Notes: generated by a model from the letters alone, not told the origin. Numbered from the stretch's first letter, positions 22,905 through 33,981 are shown. The stretch: DNA of 64,000 bases from Corynebacterium maris DSM 45190 (GCF_000442645.1 NC_021915.1:1550001-1614000), one strand, 5' to 3'. A program made the numbers and translations.

Positions 22905-25568
22905 TCAGGAATTTGCCACCCGGTCGCGGACGGCGCTGAAGCCTGCTTCCACACCAGCGACGTCGTTGCCGGAACCTTGGGCCATATCCGGCTTGCCGCC
23001 GCCGCGGCCACCGACGTATTCGCCGAAGAGCTTGACCAGGTCACCCGACTTGATGCCCTTGTCCACCGCTGCCTGCGTGGCGCCGACGACGAACGGAACC
23101 TTGCCGTCGACGTCGCTGGCCAAAACAATCACGGCGGTTTCGCCCTTCAGTCGGCCGCGCAGGTCCGTGGCGACGGTGCGCAGGTCGCCGGCGGCGACGC
23201 CGTCGAGCTTGACCATGAGCAGTCGCACGTCGCCGACGGTTTCCGCCCGCTCCAGCAGCTGCCCGGTCTGGGCGGTGAGCTGCTGGCGGTGCAGGTTCTG
23301 GATTTCCTTCTCCGCGGCCTTCAGCCGGTCCGTCAGCTGGGCGATGCGGCCCGGCAGCTCCTCGGTCTTGGCCTTCATGTTCGAGGCCAGACCGGAGGCC
23401 AGAGCGGCCTCCTTGGAGTAGTACTTGAACGCGTCCAGGCCCGAGTAGGCCTCGATGCGGCGGGCGCCGGAGCCGACGGACGTTTCGCCGAGGACCGCGA
23501 CCGGGCCGATCTGCGCGGAGGTGTCGACGTGGGTGCCGCCGCAGAGCTCGATCGAGAACGGCCCGCCGATCTCGACGACGCGGACGTCGTCGGCGTAGGT
23601 CTCGCCGAACAGCGCGGTCGCGCCCATCGCCTTCGCCTCGTCGAGGGTGGTTTCAATGGTGTTGACGGACCAGTCGGTGTCGACGGCCTGGTTGGTGATC
23701 AGGGCGATCTCGTCGAGCTGGTCCGGAGACAGCTGCTCGGTGTAGTTGAAGTCGAAACGCAGGTAGCCCGGGCGGTTCAGGGAGCCCGCCTGGACGGCGG
23801 TGGGGCCGAGCACCTGGCGCAGGGCGCCGTGGATGAGGTGGGTGGCGGTGTGCGCCTGGCGGGCGCCGTGGCGCCAGTTCTCGTCGACCTCCGCGTTGAC
23901 CTTCATGCCCAGCTCCACGCCGCCGGCGATGACGGTGGCCTTGTGCACCCAGATCTTCTTGCCGATCTTCTGCACGTCCGCCACCTCCAGGACGGTGTCG
24001 CCGGCCACCAGGCGGCCGCGGTCGCCCAGCTGTCCGCCGGACTCGGCGTACATCGGGGTGGCGTCCAAGATGACCTCGACGTCGGTTCCGGCCGGGGCCG
24101 ACGTCACGGAGGCGCCGTCAGCGACCAGGCCGAGAACGGTGGCCTCCGCGGTCAGTTCGTTGTAGCCGATGAACTCGGTCGGGTGGGCGTCCACCCACTC
24201 GCGGTAGACGGTTTCATCGGTGTGGCCGTGTTTCTTGGCCTTGCTGTCGGCCTTGGCCCGGTCACGCTGCTGCTGCATCTCTGCGTCGAACTGCGCCATG
24301 TCGACTTCCAGGCCTGCCTCGGCGGCCATCTCCAGGGTCAGGTCGATCGGGAAGCCGTAGGTGTCGTGCAGCTCGAAGGCCTCGTGGCCGCCGACGACGG
24401 ACTTGCCGGAGTTCTTTACGGCGGCGGCGGTCTCGTCGAAGAGCTTGGTGCCGGACTCGAGGGTCTTCAAAAACGCCTTTTCCTCGTTGAGGGCCACCCG
24501 CAGGATGCGTTCGCGGTTGTCGATGATCTCCGGGAACGACGGCGTCATGGTGTCCATGATCGTGGAGATGAACGTCTCGACGGTGGCGCCGGTGGCGCCC
24601 AGCAGCCGTGCGGAGCGGATCATGCGGCGCAGCAAGCGGCGCAGGATGTAACCGCGGCCTTCGTTGCCGGGGGTGACGCCGTCGAGGATGAGCATCATCG
24701 AGGTGCGGGCGTGGTCGGCGATGACGCGGAAGCGCACGTCGCCTTCCTCGCTCGCGCCGTAAGTGGTGCCTGTGACCTTCTCGGCGGCCTCGATGACCGG
24801 GCGCAGCAGGTCGGTCTCGTAGACGTTGTCCACGCCCTGCAGGATGCAGGCGACGCGCTCGACGCCCATGCCGGTGTCGATGTTCTTCTTCGGCAGCTCA
24901 CCCAGAATCGGGTAGTCGTCTTCGCTGTCGGAGGCGCCGCGCTCGTACTGCATGAACACGAGGTTCCAGATCTCCAGGTAGCGGCCGTCGTCGACGGCCG
25001 GGCCACCTTCCTCGCCGTACTCGGGGCCCCGGTCGTAGTAGATCTCGGAGCAGGGGCCGGCCGGGCCGGGCACGCCCATGGACCAGTAGTTGTCCTCCAT
25101 GCCCATCCGCTGGATGCGCTCGGCGGGCACGCCGATCTTCTTCTCCCAGATCTCGGCGGCCTCGTCGTCGTCGAGGTAGACGGTCACCCAGAGGCGCTCC
25201 GGGTCGAGTCCGTAACCGCCCTGATCCACCGGATTGGTCAGCAGCGCCCAGGCGTGCGTGATGGCGCCTTCTTTGAAGTAGGCGCCGAAGGAGAAGTTGC
25301 CCGCCATCTGGAAGAAGGTGTTGTGGCGGGTGGTCACGCCGACTTCCTCGATGTCCAGGGTGCGCACGCACTTCTGGATCGAGGTGGCGGTGCCGTTGTC
25401 GAAGGGAGGGTTCTGCTGGCCCAGGAAATATGGCTTGAACGGGACCATGCCGGCGTTGACGAACAGCAGGGTCGGGTCGTCCAGGAGCAGCGAGGCACTC
25501 GCCACCGCGGTGTGGCCGGCTGTGACGAAGTGGTTGGTGAACCGGTCCCGGATCTCATGGGTCTGCAC
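22905..25568 (-). CDS. alaS: Alanyl-tRNA synthetase
   Basis: Charges tRNA-Ala and hydrolyses mischarged Ser/Gly-tRNA-Ala. The 887-residue product has the class II core from [12 protein letters not shown], the editing domain with [11 protein letters not shown] and [13 protein letters not shown] zinc-ligand motifs, and the C-Ala domain. The GTG start at 25568 is supported by GGAGGA ten bases upstream and by the family N-terminus; the longer in-frame opening to 25688 is not family-like. It follows rarA by 52 bases. Confidence 0.97.
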   Translation of the reverse strand: MQTHEIRDRFTNHFVTAGHTAVASASLLLDDPTLLFVNAGMVPFKPYFLGQQNPPFDNGTATSIQKCVRTLDIEEVGVTTRHNTFFQMAGNFSFGAYFKEGAITHAWALLTNPVDQGGYGLDPERLWVTVYLDDDEAAEIWEKKIGVPAERIQRMGMEDNYWSMGVPGPAGPCSEIYYDRGPEYGEEGGPAVDDGRYLEIWNLVFMQYERGASDSEDDYPILGELPKKNIDTGMGVERVACILQGVDNVYETDLLRPVIEAAEKVTGTTYGASEEGDVRFRVIADHARTSMMLILDGVTPGNEGRGYILRRLLRRMIRSARLLGATGATVETFISTIMDTMTPSFPEIIDNRERILRVALNEEKAFLKTLESGTKLFDETAAAVKNSGKSVVGGHEAFELHDTYGFPIDLTLEMAAEAGLEVDMAQFDAEMQQQRDRAKADSKAKKHGHTDETVYREWVDAHPTEFIGYNELTAEATVLGLVADGASVTSAPAGTDVEVILDATPMYAESGGQLGDRGRLVAGDTVLEVADVQKIGKKIWVHKATVIAGGVELGMKVNAEVDENWRHGARQAHTATHLIHGALRQVLGPTAVQAGSLNRPGYLRFDFNYTEQLSPDQLDEIALITNQAVDTDWSVNTIETTLDEAKAMGATALFGETYADDVRVVEIGGPFSIELCGGTHVDTSAQIGPVAVLGETSVGSGARRIEAYSGLDAFKYYSKEAALASGLASNMKAKTEELPGRIAQLTDRLKAAEKEIQNLHRQQLTAQTGQLLERAETVGDVRLLMVKLDGVAAGDLRTVATDLRGRLKGETAVIVLASDVDGKVPFVVGATQAAVDKGIKSGDLVKLFGEYVGGRGGGKPDMAQGSGNDVAGVEAGFSAVRDRVANS

Positions 25569-25620
25569 GTCGAGGTCCTCCGTGGCATTATGGTCGGCGA
25601 ATTGTTGACAGCGCCTTACT

Positions 25621-26985
25621 CTACCCCCGCCCCCGGACGATGCGACGAAGCCGTCCCAAAAACCCCTGGATCCGGTTCTCCGCGCCATGGTCGGTGGGTT
25701 CGTAATAGACGGCGTCGCGCAACTCGTCCGGCAGGTATTGCTGGGTGACCACGCCGCGCGGGTCGTCGTGCGGGAACTTATAGCCCACGGCGTTACCTAG
25801 CTTTTTGGCGCCCTCGTAGTGCCCGTCGCGCAGGTGTGCCGGCACCGCCCCTGCTTTACCCGCCTGCACGTCGGCCTGCGCCTTGCCGATCGCGTTGATC
25901 ACGGCCGGGGACTTCGGCGCGGTCGCCAGATGGATCGTCGCCTGTGCCAACGTCAACCGTCCTTCCGGCATGCCGATCAGCTGGACGGCCTGGGCCGCGG
26001 CGACGGCGGTCTGCAACGCGGTGGGATCCGCCATCCCGATGTCCTCGGAGGCGTGGACCACCAGGCGGCGGGCGATGAACCGGGGGTCCTCCCCCGCCTC
26101 CAGCATCCGCGCCAGGTAGTGCAACGCGGCGTCGACGTCAGAGCCGCGGATGGACTTGATGAACGCGCTGACCACGTCGTAGTGCTGGTCGCCGTCCCGG
26201 TCGTAGCGCACGACAGCGCGGTTGACGTTATTGGTGACGGTCTCCAGATCCAGCCGGCCGCCGTCGGCCACCGATTCCGCGGCCGCGTCGAGGTAGGTCA
26301 GGGCGCGGCGGGCGTCGCCGCCGGCCAGCAGCACGATTTGTTCCACCGCGTCTTCGTCCGCGGTGACACGAGCGCCCAGGCCCCGTTCGTCGGCCAACGC
26401 CCGGCCCACGACCGTGCGCAGGTCAGTCGGCTCGAGCGAACGCAACTGCAGCAGCAGGGAGCGCGACAGCAACGGCGAGACCACACTGAAGGAGGGGTTT
26501 TCGGTGGTGGCCGCCACCAGCAGCACAGTGCGGTTTTCCACCGCCCCCAGCAGCGCGTCCTGCTGGGTCTTGGAAAATCGGTGCACTTCATCGATGAACA
26601 AGACGGTGCGCTGTCCGTCGATGAGGTCCCGGCGGGCCCGGTCGATCACGGCGCGCACCTGCTTCACCCCGGAATTCAGCGCGGACAGGCCGACGAAGTT
26701 CTGCCCCATCGCCGCCGCGATCAGGGAGGCCACCGTCGTCTTCCCGGTGCCGGGTGGGCCATACAGGATGACGGAGGCCTCGCCGGAGCCTTCCACCAAC
26801 CGGCGCAACGGCTTGCCCTCGCCGAGCAGGTGGTCTTGGCCGACGATCTCGTCCAGCGTGCGCGGCCGCATCCGCGCGGCCAGCGGCGCCCCCGGCCCCG
26901 CCTGGAAGAAGGTGGAACCGCGCGCTCCCGCCCCGTCCGGTTCCTGGCCGGGCGGTCCGGCGTCGAATAGGGCGTCTTGGGACAT
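25621..26985 (-). CDS. rarA: Replication-associated recombination protein A (RarA/MgsA) AAA+ ATPase
   Basis: Clamp-loader-like AAA+ ATPase acting at stalled forks. The 454-residue protein has the Walker [10 protein letters not shown] at 76-84, Walker [21 protein letters not shown], the arginine-finger region SRSLLLQLR and the C-terminal MgsA tetramerisation domain ([25 protein letters not shown]). It lies between alaS and a kinase-fold gene, 15 bases from the latter. Confidence 0.95.
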   Translation of the reverse strand: MSQDALFDAGPPGQEPDGAGARGSTFFQAGPGAPLAARMRPRTLDEIVGQDHLLGEGKPLRRLVEGSGEASVILYGPPGTGKTTVASLIAAAMGQNFVGLSALNSGVKQVRAVIDRARRDLIDGQRTVLFIDEVHRFSKTQQDALLGAVENRTVLLVAATTENPSFSVVSPLLSRSLLLQLRSLEPTDLRTVVGRALADERGLGARVTADEDAVEQIVLLAGGDARRALTYLDAAAESVADGGRLDLETVTNNVNRAVVRYDRDGDQHYDVVSAFIKSIRGSDVDAALHYLARMLEAGEDPRFIARRLVVHASEDIGMADPTALQTAVAAAQAVQLIGMPEGRLTLAQATIHLATAPKSPAVINAIGKAQADVQAGKAGAVPAHLRDGHYEGAKKLGNAVGYKFPHDDPRGVVTQQYLPDELRDAVYYEPTDHGAENRIQGFLGRLRRIVRGRG

Positions 26986-27000
26986 GTCGGGGTGCCTCTC

Positions 27001-28209
27001 CTAGGTGATTCTCGGGGTGCGGACCCGCTCCGCCACGTCAGTGGCCCACACGGCGACGACCTCGTCCTTCGGGTCCTTGCTCGCGCGGGTGAAACGAGCC
27101 AACGCCTCAAAAGTCTCGTAGAGGTCGCGGCGGGCCAGCAACTCGTCGACCTCGAAGGGCCCCACGTCCGCCGGGCGCAGCAGGGCGTCCACCCCGGTCG
27201 GCAGCACATCATCACCGGAGGCGTGTTCCCCGGCCGCACCAAGGGTGCCGTACTGCATCATGGCCACCGACGCGCTCGCCCACCCCACGAGAGCGGCCAG
27301 GATGCGGGCGTGCAGCAAGTCCTCGTTCTTCGCGTTCGGCCACGTCTCCCCCACCTCTGCGACCCAGGCCTCGACGAATGCCGCGGCCTCGTCATCGCTG
27401 ATCGGATGGGTCGACAGGTACTGCGGGAAGCCGGCGATGACGCAGGCCAGATCGAAGGAGACGTCATGGAAATTCGCCCACTCGTAGTCGAGGAACTGGG
27501 TGCGGTCGGCGACGATGATGTTGTCCGGCGACAGGTCGAAAGGGGTGAAGGCGCGGGACCCTCCGCCGGTGAGGCGGTGTTCCGCCTGGACGGAGAATTC
27601 GCGCACCAACTCCGGGGTGGCGAGGCCGGCGTGCTCCAGGGTCTTCAAGCCGGTCTCGATGGCCCGGGCGAAGAGCTGTTCGCGTTCCGTGTGCAGGTTC
27701 GCGGCGTCCGGGTGCTTGCGCAGAATACGCGAGATGAGCGTGTAAAAGGCGTCCTGTTTGTCTGCCGTGCCGGCATGCATGCGGCCCAGCGACGCCCCCA
27801 GGTTGCGCAGGATCTGGACCCGTTCCTCCTGGTTTTCCCGTTCCAGCAGGTGCGCGAACGTGTCGCCGTCGCCGGAGTCGGAGAGCACGATGATGCGCCG
27901 GTCCACGTCGTGGGCCAACAGCACCGGCCCCGGCCGGATCTCCTCCGACAGGGCGTTGGTGAACTGGTACGCCGCAATCTCGCGCAGCAGCGCCACGTCA
28001 TCGAGCGGATCGCCGGTTTCCGGGATGAACTTCAGCACCACGGAGCGGTACTGAAAGAACGGAGAGGGCGCCGATTTCGCGCGCAGGACCACAGCGGATC
28101 CCGATCCGGACAACGGCTCGATCTCGGACAGGTGCTGGGGGTCACCGAAACGGTCGGACAGCAGATCCTGGGCGATGTCGACGATTTCTTGGTCGCTGGG
28201 CACTCTCAT
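27001..28209 (-). CDS. Aminoglycoside phosphotransferase (APH)-like kinase-fold protein
   Basis: Unknown substrate. The 402-residue protein looks like an APH/choline kinase fold: an N-lobe with a nucleotide Lys in VVLKFIPETGD (about 57-67), a catalytic loop TPFDLSPDN at 222-230 (D225, N230) and a metal-binding LDYEW at 240-244 (D241). The usual HGD of this family is replaced by PFD, so the catalytic Asp remains but the His does not. ATG 28209 has AAGGAGA immediately upstream. It sits between aspS and rarA in the translation/repair cluster. Confidence 0.7.
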   Translation of the reverse strand: MRVPSDQEIVDIAQDLLSDRFGDPQHLSEIEPLSGSGSAVVLRAKSAPSPFFQYRSVVLKFIPETGDPLDDVALLREIAAYQFTNALSEEIRPGPVLLAHDVDRRIIVLSDSGDGDTFAHLLERENQEERVQILRNLGASLGRMHAGTADKQDAFYTLISRILRKHPDAANLHTEREQLFARAIETGLKTLEHAGLATPELVREFSVQAEHRLTGGGSRAFTPFDLSPDNIIVADRTQFLDYEWANFHDVSFDLACVIAGFPQYLSTHPISDDEAAAFVEAWVAEVGETWPNAKNEDLLHARILAALVGWASASVAMMQYGTLGAAGEHASGDDVLPTGVDALLRPADVGPFEVDELLARRDLYETFEALARFTRASKDPKDEVVAVWATDVAERVRTPRIT

Positions 28210-28248
28210 TCTCCTTGGCGGCGGGCAGGTCACGCCACCGGGTTGGCG

Positions 28249-28314
28249 GCGCGCACACTGGCGGAGTCGGCCAGTGCGCGCACCGTTGTCCCGGGCCACA
28301 AGAGGTGGCCCGGG
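28249..28314 (-). terminator. Tandem hairpins between aspS and the kinase-fold gene
   Basis: A perfect 10-base stem (28290-28299 with 28305-28314, loop of 5) begins nine bases after the aspS stop. A second stem (28249-28262 with 28270-28281, two-base bulge) follows. Neither has a T tract, so they may be weak terminators or mRNA-stabilising structures. Confidence 0.5.
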
Positions 28315-28323
28315 GAAGACCGG

Positions 28324-30123
28324 TTACTTCACCGGCTCCTTCGCATCCTTCTTCGGCTTGGCGTCCAGGCCGGCCTCGCGGCGCTGCTGCGCCGTGATCG
28401 GGGCCGGAGCGTCGGTCAACGGGTCCACGCCGCCGCCCGACTTCGGGAAGGCGATGACGTCGCGGATGGAATCGAAGCCGCCGAGCAGGGACACGATGCG
28501 GTCCCAGCCGAAGGCGATGCCGCCGTGCGGCGGAGCGCCGTAGTTCATGGCGTCGAGCAGGAAGCCGAACTTCTCCTGGGCTTCCTCCTCACCGATCCCC
28601 ATGACGGAGAACACCCGCTCCTGCACGTCGCGGCGGTGGTTACGGATGGAACCGCCGCCGATCTCATTGCCGTTGCAGACGATGTCGTAGGCATACGCCA
28701 GGGCCTCGCCCGGGTTCTCGTCGAAGCTGTCCAGGTATTCCGGCTTGGGAGAGGTGAACGCGTGGTGCACCGCGGTCCAGGCGGAGCTGCCCAGCGCCAC
28801 GTCGCCGGAGGCGGTGGCGTCCGCGGCGGACTCGAACATCGGGGCGTCGACGACCCACACGAAAGCCCAGTCGCCGTCCTTGATCAGACCGAGCTTCTCG
28901 GCGATTTCGCCGCGGGCGGCGCCGAGCAGGGCGCGGGAGGACTTGGTCTCGCCGGCGGCGAAGAAGATGCAGTCGCCCGGCTTGGCGCCGACGTGCTCGG
29001 CGATCCCGGCGCGCTCAGCGTCGGTGATGTTCTTGGCCACCGGGCCAGACAGCTCGCCGTCCTCGCCGACCAGGATGTAGGCCAGTCCCTTGGCGCCGCG
29101 CTGCTTCGCCCATTCCTGCCAGGCGTCGAGCTGGCGACGCGGCTGGGAGGCCCCGCCGTCCATGACGACGGCGCCGACGTACTCGTTCTTGAACACGCGG
29201 AAGGTGGTGTCGGCGAAAAAGTCCGTGCATTCGACGATCTCGATGTCGAAGCGCAGGTCCGGCTTGTCGGAACCGTAGCGGCGCATGGCCTCGGCGTAGG
29301 TGATGCGTGGGATCGGGGTGGTGACCTCGTGGCCGATCAGCTTCCACAGCTCAGCGATGATCTCCTCGCCCAGGGCGATGACGTCTTCCTGGTCCACGAA
29401 GCTCATCTCGACGTCGAGCTGGGTGAACTCCGGCTGGCGGTCGGCACGGAAGTCTTCGTCGCGGTAGCAGCGGGCGATCTGGTAGTAGCGCTCCATGCCG
29501 CCGACCATGAGCAGCTGCTTGAACAGCTGCGGGGACTGCGGCAGGGCGTAGAAGCTGCCCGGCTTCAGGCGCGCCGGGACGAGGAAGTCGCGGGCGCCCT
29601 CGGGGGTGGAGCGGGTCAGCGTCGGGGTTTCGATCTCGAGGAAGTCGTGGTTGTCGAGGACCGTGCGGGCGGCCTTGTTGACCTGGGAGCGCAGGCGGAT
29701 GGCCTCGGCCTGGCGCTGGCGGCGCAGGTCCAGGTAGCGGTGCTTCAGGCGGGTCTCTTCGCCGACCTCGGAGGAGCCGGAGGCGTCTTCGATCTGGAAG
29801 GGCAGGGCCTCGGATTCGCTGAGCACGATCAGCTCGGAAACGTTGACCTCGATGTCGCCGGAGGCGAGGTTCGGGTTTTCGGAGCCCTCCGGACGCGGCT
29901 CGACCACGCCGGTGATCTGGACGCAGTATTCGCTGCGCAGGTCATGGGCGGCTTCGGCGACGGCGGATTCGCGGAAGACCACCTGGGCGTAGCCCGAGCG
30001 GTCGCGGAGATCGATGAAGATCACGCCTCCGTGATCGCGGCGGCGAGCCACCCAACCGGTCAGGGTGACGGATTCTCCGGCTAGTTCTTTGCGGAGATCT
30101 CCGGCTAGATGAGTACGCAGCAC
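28324..30123 (-). CDS. aspS: Aspartyl-tRNA synthetase
   Basis: Class IIb synthetase charging tRNA-Asp (and tRNA-Asn where non-discriminating). The 599-residue bacterial-type protein has the OB-fold anticodon domain ([20 protein letters not shown]), motif 2 around [21 protein letters not shown], the large GAD insertion and motif 3 GIAFGWDRI. The GTG start at 30123 gives the standard N-terminus ([10 protein letters not shown]); AAGGA is 12 bases upstream. Confidence 0.97.
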   Translation of the reverse strand: MLRTHLAGDLRKELAGESVTLTGWVARRRDHGGVIFIDLRDRSGYAQVVFRESAVAEAAHDLRSEYCVQITGVVEPRPEGSENPNLASGDIEVNVSELIVLSESEALPFQIEDASGSSEVGEETRLKHRYLDLRRQRQAEAIRLRSQVNKAARTVLDNHDFLEIETPTLTRSTPEGARDFLVPARLKPGSFYALPQSPQLFKQLLMVGGMERYYQIARCYRDEDFRADRQPEFTQLDVEMSFVDQEDVIALGEEIIAELWKLIGHEVTTPIPRITYAEAMRRYGSDKPDLRFDIEIVECTDFFADTTFRVFKNEYVGAVVMDGGASQPRRQLDAWQEWAKQRGAKGLAYILVGEDGELSGPVAKNITDAERAGIAEHVGAKPGDCIFFAAGETKSSRALLGAARGEIAEKLGLIKDGDWAFVWVVDAPMFESAADATASGDVALGSSAWTAVHHAFTSPKPEYLDSFDENPGEALAYAYDIVCNGNEIGGGSIRNHRRDVQERVFSVMGIGEEEAQEKFGFLLDAMNYGAPPHGGIAFGWDRIVSLLGGFDSIRDVIAFPKSGGGVDPLTDAPAPITAQQRREAGLDAKPKKDAKEPVK

Positions 30124-30174
30124 GGTGTTTCCACGTCCTTCCAAGTGTCGTTCGTTCGGCTTGAGTCGGCACAA

Positions 30175-30180
30175 AGTCTA
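30175..30180 (-). promoter_or_regulatory. Candidate -10 element for aspS
   Basis: TAGACT on the minus strand (30180-30175), 52 bases upstream of the GTG start, in the 138-base divergent gap shared with the metallopeptidase gene. It fits the corynebacterial TANNNT pattern; no clear -35. Confidence 0.4.
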
Positions 30181-30261
30181 CCTGCCCATTGTTGACCCGG
30201 AAGTCGTGGCCCCACCGAGTGTCCCTGTGGAGCGGGCGAAAGCTATGGCATATTTAGGCCT

Positions 30262-31158
30262 ATGACCTTCAGAAGTGACGCGAGTTACGATTCGAACCGG
30301 GCACGCTCCGGCGGGGGCAGGGGCCGGGGCACGGCCATCGGCGTGGGCGGCGGCCTCGGTGGCCTCGTGCTCGTGGGGTTGTTTCTTCTGCTCGGAGGAA
30401 ACCCGGCGCAGCTGGGCAACCTGCTGGGCACGGGACAGGGACAGCAGGAGCAACTGCCGCTCGGGGACAGCGACACGCTGGCGCACTGCCAGACCATTGA
30501 AGACGCGAACACCTACACCGACTGTCGCATCGAGGCCACGGCCACGTCGCTGGATCAGGTGTGGGTCGACGTCCTGCCCGCCCAGGCCGGGTTGGAGTAC
30601 TCGGTGCCGGGCATCGAGATTTTCCAGGGGCAGACCACCACCGGGTGCGGCGCGGCCTCAGCCGCGACCGGCCCCTTCTACTGCCCCGCCGATGAGTCCG
30701 CCTACCTCGACGTCAGTTTCTTCGACCAGATGGAGCAGTTCGGCGCCGAAAACGCCCCGCTGGCGCAGATGTACATCGTCGCGCATGAATTCGGCCATCA
30801 CATCCAGAATCTGGAGGGCACTCTCGGCCTGAGCAACTACAACGATCCGGGGCCGACGTCGGCGGCGGTGGCGTTGGAGTTGCAGGCGGACTGTTACGGC
30901 GGCGTCTGGGCGCACTATGCGGACGAGGGCGAGGACGCGATGCTGGAGCCGATCACGCAAGAGCAGCTGGCCAGCGCGATTGAGACGGCCCGGGCCGTCG
31001 GCGACGACAACATTCAGCAGCGTTCCGGCGGTGAGGTCAACCCGGACCAGTGGACGCACGGGTCGTCCCAGCAGCGCCAGGACGCGTTCATGGCCGGCTA
31101 CGAGACCGGGCAGATGGGCTCCTGCGACACCCTCGACCGGGGCGTGTACACCAGTTAG
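30262..31158 (+). CDS. Neutral zinc metallopeptidase (YpfJ/Zn_peptidase family), membrane-anchored
   Basis: Predicted extracytoplasmic metalloprotease. The 298-residue protein has a short basic Gly/Arg-rich cytoplasmic tail, one transmembrane segment at about 24-45, and a catalytic domain with the zinc site HEFGHHIQ from His175, followed by ELQADCYGG (about 205), which supplies the third ligand region. Two cysteines before the catalytic core (CQTIE, TDCRI) may form a disulfide. Substrates are unknown for the family. It converges with the SNF2 helicase gene 31 bases away. Confidence 0.88.
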   Translation: MTFRSDASYDSNRARSGGGRGRGTAIGVGGGLGGLVLVGLFLLLGGNPAQLGNLLGTGQGQQEQLPLGDSDTLAHCQTIEDANTYTDCRIEATATSLDQVWVDVLPAQAGLEYSVPGIEIFQGQTTTGCGAASAATGPFYCPADESAYLDVSFFDQMEQFGAENAPLAQMYIVAHEFGHHIQNLEGTLGLSNYNDPGPTSAAVALELQADCYGGVWAHYADEGEDAMLEPITQEQLASAIETARAVGDDNIQQRSGGEVNPDQWTHGSSQQRQDAFMAGYETGQMGSCDTLDRGVYTS

Positions 31159-31189
31159 TCCGGTGGCAGGCCACGGTCCCGGCGCGACC

Positions 31190-33919
31190 TCACTGCTCTG
31201 GGGCGTGTCCCAATCGTTGCCGCTCTGCGGCGATGATCTGGGCCGCGAGGTCCGCTTCGGTGACGTCGACGGCGTCGTGCACCTCGGCCGCATCGGAGCG
31301 GCGGGCGTAGGCGTCGAAGATCTGCGTCTTACGTCCGACCGCGGCCAGAAGCTTTTCCTCGGCGGTGTCTTCGGCGATCAACCGGTGCACCATCACCGTG
31401 GAGGTCTGTCCCATGCGGTGCACGCGCGCGACGGCCTGTGCCTCAGTTGAGGGCTTGACCTGTGGTTCCGCCAGGATAACGACGCTGGCGGACTGGATGT
31501 TCAAACCGGTGCCGCCGGCGTTGATCTGGGCGAGCAGCACCGCCCCGGGCTCAGCCGCGGCGAGCTTGTCGACGAGCTCTTGGCGCCCCGTCGGCGACAC
31601 CGACCCGGTCAGCGTTCCCACGACGCGCCCGCCGAGGGAGTGCGTCAGGCGCTCGAGGACGTCGAGGAAGAAAGAGAACACGAGGACTTTCCGGCCGGCC
31701 TCGTGGGCTTCGTCCACGATCTCGTGGATGCGGCCCAGCTTGGCGGGCGCCGCGTCCGGGGTGGTCATGGGGGCGCGCCGCACGGCCATCCAGTTGCCTC
31801 CCGCCACGGCCGCCGCGTAGTGGGCCTGGTCTGCTTCGTGCAGGTCGATCCAGTCTATGCCCTCGGTTTTCTCCGGCAGCTCATCCAGCACGTCGGCCTG
31901 GTTGCGGCGCAGATACGCCGGGGCGATGTGGGCCCGGAAATCGGCGGCGTTCATTGTCTCCATGCCGGCGCTGAGCAGGTCGGGGGCGACGTAGCCCACC
32001 AGCGTGGCGAACTCCTCCACCCGGTTTTCCAGCGGGGTGCCGCTGAGCAGCATGGCGTGGTCGGCGGCGTCGATGAGGGCGCGCACCGCCACGGAGCGTT
32101 GTGCCTGCGGGTTTTTCACCTGGTGCGCCTCATCGACGACCACGAATTCCGGCTCCCCCAGGTCCATGGTGCGGGCGCCGTCGTAGGTGACCACGCAGAT
32201 GCCGCCGGTGCCCCGCCAGGCGCCGACGGCGTCTTCTTTGCCGTCGCCGTGGGCGCGGTAGATCGGCATGCCCCGGGTGAAGGACCTGGCTTCCCGGATC
32301 CAGTTGACCACCACGGCCGCCGGACATACCACGAGAATGCGGGTGAGCTCACTCGCGCGGGCTGCCGCGACATGGCTGGCGGCGGCCAAGGCCTGCACCG
32401 TCTTGCCCAGGCCCATCTCATCGCCGAGGATCACTTTCTTGCGCACCACCGCGAAACGCGCGCCGAAAGACTGGTAACCGCGCAGGTGCAGTTCCTCGTC
32501 CAGATGGGTGCGGTCGAGCTGCAGCGCGCGGACCGCCTCCAGGGTCGGGGCGTCGAGGTCCTCGCCGCCTTCGACCTCGCGTTGCAGCAGCGTGACCAGC
32601 AGCCCCTGGTAATGGGCGGGGCGGGCGAGGTAGTCCGCCCACGGGTCGGCGACCACCTCCCGCAGCCGCACCGGCTCCATCAGCCGCGGGTGTGCCTGCG
32701 CCCAGGCCAGATCGTCGGTGAAACGGCGCCATAGGCCGTTGGTGGTCTGCGAGCCGGTGATCGCCGCGGCCCACCACCCTCCCTCCACGCCCGCGGGCAT
32801 CACGCCGGCGTATTCCAGCACCCGGTCGCGGCGGGCACGCTCCACGTCGTCGAAACGGTCCCCGGCGTCGAACCGGGCGAGCGCCTCCACCAGCTGTCCG
32901 GCCGTGGCGCTCCAGCGCTCGCCGATGCTCGTGCTGTGTGTGGCCGCCGCTTCACGATGCATCGTCCTGGCCGCGGCCTTGATCCGGGCGGCGGTGCGCT
33001 CCCCGATGCCCGGCACCTGCCGCAACAGCGCCTCCGGGGCGTCGAGCACGTCGGCGACGCTGGTCACGCCGACGGCGTCCAACCCGTCGGTGCGTACTCT
33101 CTCGGCGGTGGCCGCCCGCAACGCCTCCACAGGCAACTTGCCCAGAAAATCCCGGGTGTGCTCGGCGGTCAGGTCATCGAGCAGCTCTTCCGCACGCTTG
33201 CTCAGAGCGGGCTCGGAGTTCGGGTCAGCAAGCAGACGCCGGCCCCGCGCGGTCACCGCCACCAAGTCATCGGCACGGAACGGAACGAGCGCCAGTTCCC
33301 GCCCTTCACCGGCGTGTTTTCCCAGGGTGTCACGCAACACGGTGCGCGCCTGATCCATGAGGCGCTCCGGCGTGCCGTGCGCGCCGGGAAAAAGATGCAC
33401 GCCGCGCCGCTGTGTATGCACTGCCTGGTCCAGATCGTCCAACAGCTTGCCCACCTGCGCGGGCAGACGGCGGCGTTCTAGGTCCTCGAGGAGCCCGCTG
33501 AGCCGGTGGGCGGCCTCCCGGGCCCGGGTGGTGCGGGCGGCGGCGAAGAGCCGCCGCAGGAATCCGGGGGCGGCGTGGCGGGCGTCGGCAAGCAGATCCG
33601 GCACCGGTGCGGCCGCTTCCACCAGCTGGGCCAGCACATCGGCCAGGTCGGGGCGGCGCTGCGCGGCCGCCAGCTCGTACATGGACTCCGGCCAGTCGAC
33701 CCGCCACGGCGGAACGAGGTAGATGAGGTCCGCGGACTCATCGTCGTCGAAGTGGTAGGCCCCGAGGTTCCCGGTGGCCAGGCCCCGTTGCGAGACGCTG
33801 CTCAGGTGCCGGATGCGCTCTCGGGCCCGCCGCGCGGTCGCCACGACGGATTCGGCTCGCCACGTCAGCGTGCGCAGTTGCTCCTCGGTGATCTCCGGGG
33901 CGGGGAAGGAACCGGTCAT
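31190..33919 (-). CDS. SNF2-family DEAH-box helicase with helix-hairpin-helix segment
   Basis: ATP-driven double-stranded DNA translocase of the SNF2 type. The 909-residue protein has an uncharacterised N-terminal half (1 to about 450) that includes a helix-hairpin-helix-like motif VPGIGERTAARIKAAAR at about 300-316. The C-terminal half has Walker A DEMGLGKT (about 498-505), Walker B VVDEAHQVKN (about 590), and motifs V/VI with AGGTGLNIQSA and QAVARVHRMGQ. No nuclease or methylase domain is evident. It is divergent from the HEPN-CBS-like gene with 62 bases between. DNA repair or recombination is the probable area, by family only. Confidence 0.85.
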   Translation of the reverse strand: MTGSFPAPEITEEQLRTLTWRAESVVATARRARERIRHLSSVSQRGLATGNLGAYHFDDDESADLIYLVPPWRVDWPESMYELAAAQRRPDLADVLAQLVEAAAPVPDLLADARHAAPGFLRRLFAAARTTRAREAAHRLSGLLEDLERRRLPAQVGKLLDDLDQAVHTQRRGVHLFPGAHGTPERLMDQARTVLRDTLGKHAGEGRELALVPFRADDLVAVTARGRRLLADPNSEPALSKRAEELLDDLTAEHTRDFLGKLPVEALRAATAERVRTDGLDAVGVTSVADVLDAPEALLRQVPGIGERTAARIKAAARTMHREAAATHSTSIGERWSATAGQLVEALARFDAGDRFDDVERARRDRVLEYAGVMPAGVEGGWWAAAITGSQTTNGLWRRFTDDLAWAQAHPRLMEPVRLREVVADPWADYLARPAHYQGLLVTLLQREVEGGEDLDAPTLEAVRALQLDRTHLDEELHLRGYQSFGARFAVVRKKVILGDEMGLGKTVQALAAASHVAAARASELTRILVVCPAAVVVNWIREARSFTRGMPIYRAHGDGKEDAVGAWRGTGGICVVTYDGARTMDLGEPEFVVVDEAHQVKNPQAQRSVAVRALIDAADHAMLLSGTPLENRVEEFATLVGYVAPDLLSAGMETMNAADFRAHIAPAYLRRNQADVLDELPEKTEGIDWIDLHEADQAHYAAAVAGGNWMAVRRAPMTTPDAAPAKLGRIHEIVDEAHEAGRKVLVFSFFLDVLERLTHSLGGRVVGTLTGSVSPTGRQELVDKLAAAEPGAVLLAQINAGGTGLNIQSASVVILAEPQVKPSTEAQAVARVHRMGQTSTVMVHRLIAEDTAEEKLLAAVGRKTQIFDAYARRSDAAEVHDAVDVTEADLAAQIIAAERQRLGHAPEQ

Positions 33920-33968
33920 GGCGGTCGATTCTGCCAGAGCCCACTCAGCGGAGCAGGCTGTCCCTCAT

Positions 33969-33974
33969 TACAGT
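33969..33974 (+). promoter_or_regulatory. -10 element placing the start at the ATG (leaderless transcript candidate)
   Basis: TACAGT ends seven bases before ATG 33982, so transcription would begin at or beside the A of the start codon. No Shine-Dalgarno sequence is seen. Leaderless mRNAs are common in corynebacteria. Confidence 0.5.
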
Positions 33975-33981
33975 CGGGGCC

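Noticed and set aside
26908..26923. T-box-like AAGGTGGAACCGCG on the plus strand
   Set aside because: It lies inside the rarA coding region on the opposite strand, not in a leader of any synthetase gene, and there is no specifier or terminator structure around it; it is a coding coincidence.
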